Origin: Paraescarpia echinospica
Taxonomy: Eukaryota > Annelida > Polychaeta > Sabellida > Siboglinidae
Assembly (NCBI GenBank): GCA_020002185.1
Contig: CM034533.1
Coordinates: 40,436,743-40,500,742, forward strand
Reading direction: 5' to 3'
DNA: 64,000 nt
In this document: positions 35,012-45,623 of the stretch, one piece after another
How the letters are laid out: each line of letters opens with the position of its first letter
Numbering within the stretch: the stretch's first letter is position 1
Translations under genes and position numbers: made by a program
The notes under the pieces: model-generated
Told to the model about the DNA's origin: nothing
Database searches by the model: none
Seen by the model: only the letters and a program-made list of their open reading frames with translations

Positions 35012-36011
35012 NNNNNNNNNNNNNNNNNNNNNNNNNNNNNNNNNNNNNNNNNNNNNNNNNNNNNNNNNNNNNNNNNNNNNNNNNNNNNNNNNNNNNNNNN
35101 NNNNNNNNNNNNNNNNNNNNNNNNNNNNNNNNNNNNNNNNNNNNNNNNNNNNNNNNNNNNNNNNNNNNNNNNNNNNNNNNNNNNNNNNNNNNNNNNNNNN
35201 NNNNNNNNNNNNNNNNNNNNNNNNNNNNNNNNNNNNNNNNNNNNNNNNNNNNNNNNNNNNNNNNNNNNNNNNNNNNNNNNNNNNNNNNNNNNNNNNNNNN
35301 NNNNNNNNNNNNNNNNNNNNNNNNNNNNNNNNNNNNNNNNNNNNNNNNNNNNNNNNNNNNNNNNNNNNNNNNNNNNNNNNNNNNNNNNNNNNNNNNNNNN
35401 NNNNNNNNNNNNNNNNNNNNNNNNNNNNNNNNNNNNNNNNNNNNNNNNNNNNNNNNNNNNNNNNNNNNNNNNNNNNNNNNNNNNNNNNNNNNNNNNNNNN
35501 NNNNNNNNNNNNNNNNNNNNNNNNNNNNNNNNNNNNNNNNNNNNNNNNNNNNNNNNNNNNNNNNNNNNNNNNNNNNNNNNNNNNNNNNNNNNNNNNNNNN
35601 NNNNNNNNNNNNNNNNNNNNNNNNNNNNNNNNNNNNNNNNNNNNNNNNNNNNNNNNNNNNNNNNNNNNNNNNNNNNNNNNNNNNNNNNNNNNNNNNNNNN
35701 NNNNNNNNNNNNNNNNNNNNNNNNNNNNNNNNNNNNNNNNNNNNNNNNNNNNNNNNNNNNNNNNNNNNNNNNNNNNNNNNNNNNNNNNNNNNNNNNNNNN
35801 NNNNNNNNNNNNNNNNNNNNNNNNNNNNNNNNNNNNNNNNNNNNNNNNNNNNNNNNNNNNNNNNNNNNNNNNNNNNNNNNNNNNNNNNNNNNNNNNNNNN
35901 NNNNNNNNNNNNNNNNNNNNNNNNNNNNNNNNNNNNNNNNNNNNNNNNNNNNNNNNNNNNNNNNNNNNNNNNNNNNNNNNNNNNNNNNNNNNNNNNNNNN
36001 NNNNNNNNNNN
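35012..36011. other. Assembly gap of exactly 1000 N
   Basis: A placeholder-sized run of N interrupts the 84-bp satellite. The sequence right of the gap is not a recognisable satellite unit, so the array ends somewhere inside it and the real gap size is probably not 1000. Confidence 0.99.
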
Positions 36012-36289
36012 TATAATTCATACAGTGTAATTAGTCTTATGATTTACCTGTATTGATTAGAAAAATCTAAATTGATATTTTATGTGAGGCTCTTATATAG
36101 TGCACACGCACACACTATATATTGATATAAATAAAATTAGAAATGTTTTAGATATCCTGAAAATTGTCCTAATCAACAGATGCAAATAAAAAAGTTACGC
36201 CATTTAAATACTCAATAACGAAAAGGTAAACATGAAACAAACTGCACAAACAGATGACAGATAACACTTGCGATACAGTTTAACAGGTC

Positions 36290-36610
36290 TACTTCGTTCA
36301 CCCCAAGCACCCTCCCATCTGCCCATCCCGTGCAGCGCACAACGTTCAACGCGATCTTGCAAAGACCCACACCTGCCCGACTTAAAAAGATAGCATCTTT
36401 TTCATATTTAAATCATGTTAAATTGCACAGCCCGATTATGGTGCGATCGTTCTTGATCGGCCCTGGTCACACTTGAGCCCTTCGTGTTGCATGGCGACAA
36501 GGCGCGCAGATTAGACAACATAATGGCGGGTCTGTTTTCACTTCAAAAGGGGCGCATACTGGGGCGGAATGAGTGAGGTACGTGGGTTGCGTGTCAGGGG
36601 CACTTAGTTG
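36290..36610. promoter_or_regulatory. Candidate regulatory island (CpG-containing)
   Basis: About 320 bp of balanced composition with frequent CpG stands out from AT-rich flanks. It includes paired GATCGTTC/TTGATCGG motifs near 36445-36460 and GCAGATTAGAC near 36508. No exon signature. Assignment rests on composition only. Confidence 0.25.
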
Positions 36611-36854
36611 TATTAACCCTACCGTGTTCCGACTGAAAGACTAGAGATCATTCACATCTAAGAGGAGCACATGTCCATGGCTACAAGCACAACATTTAAC
36701 AACAGATTTAACCAGATATTTAACCGCAGATTTAACAAGATTGCCACTCGGAGCAAAAACCCAGAGTAGACAAGGAAACCTTTGGCTTTACAAAAGGTAC
36801 CGGTTACCTCCATAACCCATCCTCCTAAATTTTTTGTTAAACATACTCAAGCTG

Positions 36855-37075
36855 TTAGTCTGTCTTCTAGTTCTTTTCTCTTTCTAAAGTGAGACAAATT
36901 ACTTCTATCAATGTTTTTCATAATATCAATATTATTTTTATTAATTTTGACAAACACTTCTATTTAATTTCCTCTTAACCTCCTTGTCTCTATGGTTGTT
37001 AATCCACAACTAAAGTCTCTTCGTACTGCAATCATTTTAGCTGCTCTCCTCTGTATTCTTTCTAACTGTGAGATC
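36855..37075 (-). pseudogene. LINE remnant: C-terminal end of a reverse transcriptase frame
   Basis: On the minus strand a frame of about 70 codons reads LERIQRRAAKMI, then TIETRRLRGN, a TAA stop, IEVFVKINK, and further on SHFRKRKELEDRL. This pattern (LERVQRRATK ... LPTLEYRRLRGD-LIEVFKI) is, from memory, the familiar C-terminal part of CR1/L2-like and related non-LTR retrotransposon polymerases. The in-frame stop and the loss of everything upstream and downstream mark a short dead fragment. The exact clade is not determined. Confidence 0.7.
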
Positions 37076-37694
37076 TAACTAGTGCTTCATACACAACTAT
37101 AATTAGGTGTTTCCTTACATGGCACATTTCTCTTAATTAACCTGTGGTTCTTGCGATCCTCAAAACCACTGCATGAGAAGAAGCTGAAATTGTAAATATG
37201 AAGGTTAACCATCGAGAGAAATGAACCATCGCCACTGGGTTGTATGCAAATTCACACTTCAGTGATATAGCTGATTAATGACTCGATGAGTATCACTCCC
37301 CTTGGAGTCTGGCACCTTTGAAAGAGTTCTTCATCTAAGGCAAAGATCAACCAATTCAACTGTTACTGTTCGATTTCATTCAGAGAAGGCATGAGACACT
37401 GTTTATTGTTTATGGACAAAATGATAGCAAACATAGAGCCACATAACCAACAATCCACTGCATACAAATTGAAGTTTTCTTATTTAATTGTTTTTATTTG
37501 TATTTATCTATCTATCTGTCTACCTTGGAATGTATGTATTTGTCAATTTGAAGTATTTACATATATCAAACAATGATTTCAAATAGTTTACATCATTTTT
37601 AGATTTTATGGAACAAAAAATTATATGTATCATGAACAAATAGGATATTATTTACACAACACAATATCGTGTTCAGTATACTGACAGGTAACAT

Positions 37695-37830
37695 GTGGAA
37701 GATTATGAATTAAGTTTATGGCTTGATCTACTTCCAGCAATGATGTCCATACATTCTATAAAAGGTAGAAGATTATGAAATAAGTTTGTGGTTAGATCTA
37801 CTTCTAGTGATAATGTCCACATATGGCATA
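37695..37830 (+). repeat. Two-copy tandem duplication, about 70 bp
   Basis: GAAGATTATGAATTAAGTTT followed by GATCTACTTCCAG and ATGATGTCCA (from about 37697) is repeated 70 bp later with about ten substitutions (from about 37767). Confidence 0.8.
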
Positions 37831-38249
37831 AGAGTTCTTTACAAACATACAGTAACTATTGAGTAAAACTAATTCTTAAGAAAATGTGTGTAATTTATGC
37901 GCAGAACTTGTCAAGTGGAACTAGGGGCTAGAAGAAGACCACCAGTTGATTAACTAGGGAAGCAATCAGGGGATTCATCCCTGTCTGTGCCACTCTCCCA
38001 GTTGAGGTGTGACAACCTTTCTCCCTAGCCCAGAGAGCTAGATTGGGCCCAGTAATGACCTGTATTAAACTACTCCCTGACTATCACCCATGAAACAAGG
38101 AGCATGTTTACCCAAGAGACTAGACTGGCTGCTTCCACAACTCACCACTTCTGATGTCACCAAACAACAATGACACAATCAAGATTAGAATTGTAATCAA
38201 CAGCTCTAGAGGGTTCCACCATCCGGCGGTCATGCTCCACCGACTTGCA
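37831..38249. other. Unique sequence, nothing recognised
   Basis: Mixed-composition DNA with no array, transposon end or splice-bounded frame. Confidence 0.4.
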
Positions 38250-38280
38250 TTAATTACCAGCTGATAATTAGGCTAATTAA
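38250..38280. promoter_or_regulatory. Cluster of three TAATTA homeodomain sites around an E-box
   Basis: TAATTA is found at 38251-38256, 38265-38270 and 38274-38279, with CAGCTG at 38258-38263. Three palindromic Q50-type homeodomain sites plus an E-box within 31 bp sit in a non-repetitive context. Regulatory use is inference. Confidence 0.35.
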
Positions 38281-38340
38281 AGGGTGAAGGAAGGAAGGGA
38301 ACTTTGCAAGGAACGCCCATGGATGGATGTATAAATTGTA

Positions 38341-39535
38341 TATTGATCAACAGGTATGGCGCTCGTAGGCCATTAACTATAGAGGGTGCATACTGATCTA
38401 CACTAGTATCACCACTACATCTACATAACGTGTATTCTTAGTGGTCCTCACACCTCTAATGGACATTAACCCAGCACTTTCTTTGTAGTGGTCATTTCTC
38501 TTATGTGCAAGTGGTGATAATCACACACTACACGCATACATCATTTAATGATATACTTATGTGTGATCAGACCTTAGGTATGCAGTGTTGCATTGAACAA
38601 TAAATTATTAATCGCACAAGTCTGCAGTTTCAAGAAGCGTAAATACTTGTATCCTACGTAAAGCAAATCCAATATGTAGGGTAAGAGTGCTTGTGCTCAC
38701 ACTGTAAACAGCCATTTTTAATATTTAAACAAACTGCTATTTGAACTATGTATGTTTCCGACAGGGAAGCTCAGTACTGGAGTTTGTTTTATTTATCCAA
38801 ATAAAGAATTAAAACCTTATTGTGTTTATTTTTATATCTGTCAACAACAATTCATTATTCGGAATAGATACTTCTTGTGAATTACCACCATCATCCTAGT
38901 ATCAAAGTAATGTTATATGGTTTAAGTTTCACTACATATGACTCATCAATAGAGAACTGCCTGTATTTAGTTACACCTCAAATTATACTTAACGGATGAT
39001 TCACTGATACAGTGTGCAGCTGAACATATTAAAACAAATTCCTTCTGTGCAAACCTGGCTTTCCACTTAATTTACCTCTTTTGATAATTGTAATGCAATT
39101 TAGTTGTACTTAACCATTGACAACTGATATAAATAAAGGTGACTCAGCCTGTATGACATTGTGTCTGTTGGGAAGAACATGGAAATAATTTCTTCTTAAA
39201 AGTTTTAGCCACGCTTTTTCCCTCAAACACATTTATGACAACATGAATCAGCAAAATATCTTTGTGTTAGTCATGTCTTAAAACATAACTCTGTCTAAGT
39301 GCTTGATGGCAGACAAAGGCAGCACATTTACATTTGTCTGCGGACAACTTCCAAGGTATGTTTACAAGATAATGCACTTCATATCGAGAGTTAGGGGGAC
39401 AGATAAAAATGACTGCATGTCTAAGTACATAAGTTATAGCACAGTGATTCATACATATTTATCATAAAACACAATTGTTTGCTGCCAGCCTGCCCACCTA
39501 AGCTCACCCACCCGAATGTCTATCAAACTAACTGC
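38341..39535. other. Unique AT-rich stretch, nothing recognised
   Basis: No splice-bounded frame or repeat family seen. The short minus-strand frame at 39267-39452 is unsupported. Confidence 0.45.
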
Positions 39536-40256
39536 AGCAGTAATGTTAGCAGTAACACAGTAACAGTGGCAGTAACGGTGGCAGCAGTATCAGCAGTGAC
39601 AGTGATAGTAACAGTGGTAGTAACAGTGATAGTAACAGTAGTAGTAACACTAGCAATAACAGTGACAGTAATGGTGGCAGTAACACAGTAAAAGTGGCAG
39701 TAACGGTGGCAGCAACGGAGGCAGTAGCATCAGCAGTAACAGTGATAATAACAGTGGTAGTAACAGTGGCAGTAACAGCGGCAGTAACAGTGGCAGTAAC
39801 AGTGGCAGTAACAATGACAGTAACAATGACAGTAACGGTGGCAGTAACAGTGACAATAACAGTGGCAGTGACAGTAACAGTGACGGTAACAATGACAGTA
39901 ACAGCGGCAGTAACGGCAACAGTAATGGTGACAGTAACAGTGGCAGTAATGGTGGCAATAACAGTGACAGTAACGGTGCCAGTTACAGTGACAGTAATGG
40001 TGACAGTAATGGTGGTGCTAACAGTAGCAGTAATGGCAGCAGTAACAGCAGCAGTAATAACATATGTAACAATAGCTGTAACAAAAACAGTAACAGCAGC
40101 AGTAACAACTGCAGTAATAGCAACAGTAATTGCAGTAGTATCGACAGATGTAATAGTAGCAGTAACAGCAACAGAAACAGCAGCAGTAACAGCAGCAGCA
40201 GTAATGGCAATAGTAACAGCAACAGTAATGACTACAGTAACAGCAGTAGTTCTGCA
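39536..40256 (+). repeat. Triplet-phased low-complexity array (AGTAAC/AGTGGC type)
   Basis: About 720 bp built from 3-base-phased words AGT-AAC-AGT-GGC with R/Y drift. Unit lengths are mostly 6, 12 or 15 bp. The strict triplet phase keeps one plus frame (Ala-Val-Thr repeats) and minus frames (Leu-rich, Cys/Tyr-rich) open for up to about 190 codons. I treat these as artefacts because there is no start context, splice site or non-repeat domain. Confidence 0.92.
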
Positions 40257-40554
40257 ATGACTGCAGCATAAAAAGCACTAGCTTTAGCATTTATAATAAC
40301 GACAACAAATAAATTCCTTACAGGAAACATAAATGGATGAGAAGAAACAACATTGACAGTCTCGGGTTTGTTCTGGCTCACATTCCGTGAGTCAGCTCAG
40401 CTCAACTTTAAAATTGCATTCATCCATTAAATGTAATGTCTTAAGTGCCCCACCCCTCTGGCCAGCTCGCTACAGAATGGGGCAGAATAAAACGACCATT
40501 GTGCCCAGGTAAGATTAAGTAGCTTCGCTTTGTGACAAGAAACAGGTACAACCA

Positions 40555-40975
<421 letters not shown>

Positions 40976-40999
40976 CAGGGTGGTTACATATACTTTCAA

Positions 41000-41519
41000 C
41001 TTGAGGTGGAAATATTTTAAGTTATTAGCCTGCTGACTAGAAGTGGAGGCTCGTTACAATTAATTATATTTTACTACCGATTCCCTTCCTTTAATTAATC
41101 AAATGTGCAGCATAAATACAAAACAAAAGAATTGACATAACAAATAAACTTTACTGTATTTGTTATTCATACAGTGCTTGGTTCAGTAACTTTCACTTTC
41201 GTGATCTGTTTCACCTATTTATCATTTTACATTTATTCAGACACCTTTTTTATACTGTTCATACATAATATACATGTACATATATATACATATAAGGTTA
41301 TGAATGTTATCCTATTTAATCATATCTATTTTAACACTTATTGCAACCTACATTAAATGTGCTGTATAAAATACATTTTATTATTATCACATTTATTATT
41401 AAATAGAACTGTAAAACAAAGAGAAGCAAACTGGAAATGTATCCATTGACCTTTGTAACACAGACACTCACAATTACACACACACACATTGCCAAGAGCC
41501 ATTTAGAACAATCATCCTA
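41000..41519. other. Unique AT-rich stretch, nothing recognised
   Basis: AT-rich DNA between the two copies of the duplicated segment. No exon or array. Confidence 0.45.
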
Positions 41520-41760
41520 AAGCCATGATGCGCTCACATAAATTACGAGTTACGACCGTTGACTGTAGCAATGCCAAGCAGGAGACGGCGAATCGCCGAA
41601 AGCAAAAAGGGAAATGGATCATAAAGTGGCCACAACGAGCCGTGTACGCCAGTCAGAAACAACGAACAAACGTGTCGTCGTAATCTGTAGGTGTGGGTGT
41701 GGGACGGTCACGGTGACAGCGTGTACAGACCAGGTGTCACGCATGGTATTTATCTGTGTC
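41520..41760. promoter_or_regulatory. Candidate regulatory island
   Basis: A 240-bp high-complexity block with frequent CpG and motifs such as ACATAAATTACGAG (homeodomain/Cdx-like) and ATGGATCATAAAGTGG, bounded by AT-rich DNA. No coding signature. Composition-based call only. Confidence 0.25.
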
Positions 41761-41904
41761 ACATGTTACATACGGTACATGGAGTAAATACCAACATCCA
41801 AAATGCCAACGTTGAAATGCCAACACCAAAATGCCAGTCGAAAGTTAACTAGTTTTCTAGACAATTAACTCGTTTTATATGTAAAGGTCACTTAAAAGGT
41901 CATT

Positions 41905-42163
41905 TGTTGTATAGTCCTCAAGACTGCTCAAAGCGCTTTACACTTTACTCCCTGGCAGACCTGTTCAATCGGACACCATCTCGACTTCTCTGGGAAGCAT
42001 TCAGCCATGCTGCAATTAATGCGCAAACACTATACGTACACAAATATCCACCACTGTCTATAGCCAGATACTCATTTATACAGCTGAGTGAACTGAAGCA
42101 ATGTAGAGAAAACAAACTTGCCTAAGGTCTGAAGCTCTTACTGCGATACTGCATTCCACTGAG
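41905..42163 (-). mobile_element. tRNA-derived SINE, minus orientation, B box deleted
   Basis: Read on the minus strand, the head GAATGCAGTATCGCAGTAAG parallels the head of the SINE at 58836. The body (TATAAATGAGTATCTGGC through CCAGGGAGTAAAGTGTAAAG) matches both other copies. The stretch that should hold the GTTCGAATCC B box is missing, so the copy is probably transcriptionally dead. Its 5' end abuts duplicated segment copy 2. Confidence 0.8.
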
Positions 42164-42495
42164 CCACTAAGGATTTCATCAAAACTCCTCTAAAAACAAA
42201 CACTCAAGGTGGATCTACTATTTTATAGTATCAAGTGTGGGTGTATATATATATATATCTCTCTAATATGTTAACATTGCAATAGGTTATTATTAATAAT
42301 AAAAATAATAATAAAACATGATTACATGGGGTATTATTGTTTTTGAACAATTTAGATGGATGGGTGGATGTTAGATAATTTGTTTGCCTACTGAACTACC
42401 TACGTAGCCACCCGTAATGAATAAAATGGCATACCCTCTGCTACAAAGTAGTATTCACCCCACTGGCTGCGATGACACCCCATCCATTTTACCCC
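42164..42495 (+). repeat. Duplicated segment, copy 2
   Basis: Partner of 40555-40975 with roughly 85 percent visible identity outside the microsatellite. The TG tract is replaced by GTGGGTGTATATATATATAT. It begins exactly where the SINE at 41905-42163 ends. Confidence 0.85.
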
Positions 42496-42735
42496 AGGTC
42501 AGATGTTAACAGGTCAGACAGGAGTAACTCTCGGAATGACATATGACACACATAAGTAACACATCGTCTTTGGAAGACATGTTGTTTATATATATATAAC
42601 AGAATACAACAGAAGGAAGGTGGGGAATTATGAGACCAGAATGAAGAAACAGAAGAAAATGAATGTAAATGGGAGCAGACTGGGGTGGACGGGACATGTA
42701 CAGAGAATGAGTGGGCAAACACTGACAAAGTAAGC

Positions 42736-44148
42736 ATGAGAAACAGAAGAGGGTGGTAGAAGAAGAGGGTGGTAGAAGGAGAAGAGGGTGGTAGAAGGAG
42801 AAGAGGGCGGTAGAAGGAGAAGAGGGTGTAGATGGAGAAGAGAGTGTAGAAGGAAAAGAGGGAGGTAGAAGGTGAAGAGGGTGGTAGAAGGAGAAGAGGG
42901 AGGTAGGAGAAGAGGGTGTGGAAGGAGAAGAAGGTGGTAGAAGGAGAACAGGGTGTAGAAGGAGAAGAGGGTGGTAGAAGGAGAAGCGGGATGTAGAAGA
43001 AGAGGGTGATACGAGACGAGGGTGATAGAAGGAGAAGTGGGAGGTAGAAGAAGAGGGTGGTAGAAGGAGAAGAGGGTGATAGAAGGAGAAGAGGCTGGTA
43101 GTAGGAGAAGAGGGAGGTAGAAGGAGAAGAGGGATGTAGAAGAGGGTGTCGAAGGAGAAGAGGGTGGTAAAAGGCAAAGAGGGAGGTAGGTGAAGAGGGT
43201 GGTAGAAGAAGAGGGATATAGATGGAGAAGAGGGTGCTAGAAGGAGAAGAGGGAGGTAGAAGAGGGTGTCAAAGGAGAAGAGGGTGGTGGGAGAAGAGGG
43301 TGTAGAAAGGAGAAGAGAGCAGTAGAAGGAGAAGAGGGAGGTAGAAGGAGAAGAGGGAGGTAGAAGGAGAAGAGGGAGGTAGAGGGAGGTAGGAGAAGAT
43401 GGTGGTAGAAGGAGAAGATGGTGTAGAAGGAGAAGAGGGTGGTAGAAGGAGAAGGAGGTAGCAGGAGAAGAGGAAGGTAGAAGAAGAGGGTGTCGAAGGA
43501 GAAGAGGGTAATAAAAGGAGAAGAGGGTGTAGAAGGTGAAGAGGATGGTAGAAGAAGAGGGATATAGAAGGAGAAGAGGGTGGTAGAAGAGGGAGGTAGC
43601 CGGAGAAGAGGTAGGTAGAAGTAGAGGGTGTCGAAGGAAAAGATGGTGGTAGAAGGAGAAGAGGGTGGTAGAAGAAGAGGGTGGTAGAAGAGAAAGAGAT
43701 AGGTAGATGGAGAAGATGGTAGAAGGAGAAGAGGGTGGTAGAAGGAGAAGAGGGTGATAAAAGAGAAGGGGGAGGTAGAAGGAGAAGAGTGTGTAGAAGG
43801 AGAAGAGGGTGGAAAAAGGAGAAGAGGGTGATAAAAGAGAAAAACAGAAGGGAGGTAACAGGAGAAGAGGGTGGTAGAAGAAGAAGAGGGTGGTAGAAGG
43901 AGAAGAGGGTGGAAAATGAGAAGAGGGTGGTAACAGGAGAAGAAGGTGGTAAAAGAGAAGGGGGAGGTAGAAGGAGAAGAGGGTGTAGAAGGAGAAGAGG
44001 GTGGTAGAAGGTGAAGAGGGTGTTAGGAGAAGAGGGTGGTAGAAGGAGAAGAGGGTGTTAGAAGGAGAAGAGGGAGGTAGACGGAGAAGAGGAAGGTAGA
44101 AGGAGAAGAGAGTGGTAGAAGGAGAAGAGGGAGGTAGCAGGAGAGGGT
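42736..44148 (+). repeat. Purine-rich minisatellite (GTAGAAGGAGAAGAGGG), about 75-80 copies
   Basis: About 1.4 kb of degenerate 16-20 bp units with core GTAGAAGGAGAAGAGGG. The plus strand is almost entirely A and G apart from single T residues per unit. Variants are GGGAGGTAG, GGGTGTAG and GGGTGATAG. Extended purine tracts with repeat symmetry can form triplex DNA. The minus-strand 223-codon Ser/Leu/Pro frame (42506-43177) is an artefact. Confidence 0.95.
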
Positions 44149-44236
44149 TGTGATAGATGGAGATGATTCATTGGGAGGGAGAAACAGACCAACTGATGTG
44201 TCCCCTCACCCTTCAAGGGATCAAGTGGGTAACACT

Positions 44237-44495
44237 TTGTGTGTGCTTGCATGCAGTCATGCTTGTGGTGTGTGCATGTGCGTGTGTTTGTGTGTGTGTG
44301 TGCATACGTGCGTGTGTGTTTGTGCATATATGTGGTGTGTGTGTCAGCTTGTGTGTATATTTGTGTGTGGTGTGTGCATGTGTGCGTGTGTGCGTGTGTG
44401 CGTGTGTGCGTGTGTGCGTGTGTGCGTGTATGTGTGTGTATGTGTGTTGTGTCTGGTGTGTGCACACCTGCAAGCATATACATACACACACACAC
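44237..44495 (+). repeat. Alternating TG/CG-rich tract followed by CA tract
   Basis: GTGTGTGC/GTGTGCGTG alternation over about 220 bp, with a six-fold GTGTGCGT run near 44375-44435, and then a short CA tract (44480-44495). Alternating purine-pyrimidine with CG steps favours Z-DNA, and the facing TG and CA tracts could pair. Confidence 0.9.
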
Positions 44496-45623
44496 TGTAT
44501 TTAAATGGGTGCATGTACATGTCACCCAAACACTCACGCACATAGGCACATACATCCTTACATTAAATCAAACAACATAAGGACAAAATTATCCAGGAGA
44601 AGAAGCAAAGTACATTATTCACATTCACCTGCACGCACACACTCAGACATGCACGCACACAAACATCCATAAAAACAGCCCAGAAACAGCCGGATTGCAA
44701 GCAACAGATGGTCAAGAGTTGTAAAGCCCCACACCGCCATCGATTAGCATGTTTCTACCCTGGAGGCGACAAACAGCGTACGTAACCACGACGACTGCCG
44801 TCTCCGCTGTAGGTCGCAGCATTCCAAGACAGTTGTCACATGAGCTTTGTGAGAGAAAAGATTCCGTCTATTGTGTGCATTCTATGGCTTAAAATGGTTT
44901 AATCACTGCAGTGTGGTCTTAGGCTAAATGACACTCATCTATTATCCATCTGCCAGCACCTGTACCGAAGGGATACAGTGACAGTAGAGAGGGAGATCAC
45001 ATCTTGTTAAAAACTAGGCTAAATCTTGATTCTGGGGGAGGGGTGTCATACCCCAGTGTAGTTCACCCAGCATCCTCACTCTTCCAAAGTCGAATTGTGC
45101 AGTGAGGAATATATCCTACATGAACATTTACTGATATTATCTGGAGGGGGTAAATATAGAAAAATGAATTACACAAACTTTCATTAGGCATTTTAATCAT
45201 GCTTTTCTGGGATGTAGGGGGTCATTTTGTGAAATGAAAAAACACCACCTAACATTAAAGATATTAATTTTTATTCAAGATACAACTATAAGACTTCTAC
45301 ACTGTTGATTAGATAGCTATATAACACACAATAATGATTAGAATCTCTAGTAGAGATAACAGCCTTAATGACTAGATACATGTTTAGAAATGGTTCAGTT
45401 TTTTATTTTACCATTATTTTACAATTACCTTATCATTACCCTGATGCAATGCATTCCATAAATGTGATATTAGTTCAGTTAAAATATGCCTGCATTTATA
45501 TAGTGAAATGACCAGGATGTTTGGCAGCCATTTGATGTGAGAAGATGGAAAGTGCTGCATTTTCTAACGTTGTCGTAATTTTAAAGTTTTTCTGATGGGA
45601 GTGTCATAACTTGATATCTTCTT
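44496..45623. other. Unique sequence between the purine array and the 85-bp satellite
   Basis: A small CpG-containing block at about 44690-44860 (CATCGATTAGCATG, CGACTGCCGTCTCCGC) stands out slightly. The rest is AT-rich. No exon recognised. Confidence 0.4.

Noticed and set aside
35002..36030. Frames of unknown residues over the gap
   Set aside because: They are generated by N and carry no information.
42506..43177. 223-codon Ser/Leu/Pro frame
   Set aside because: Translation of the pyrimidine strand of the purine minisatellite.
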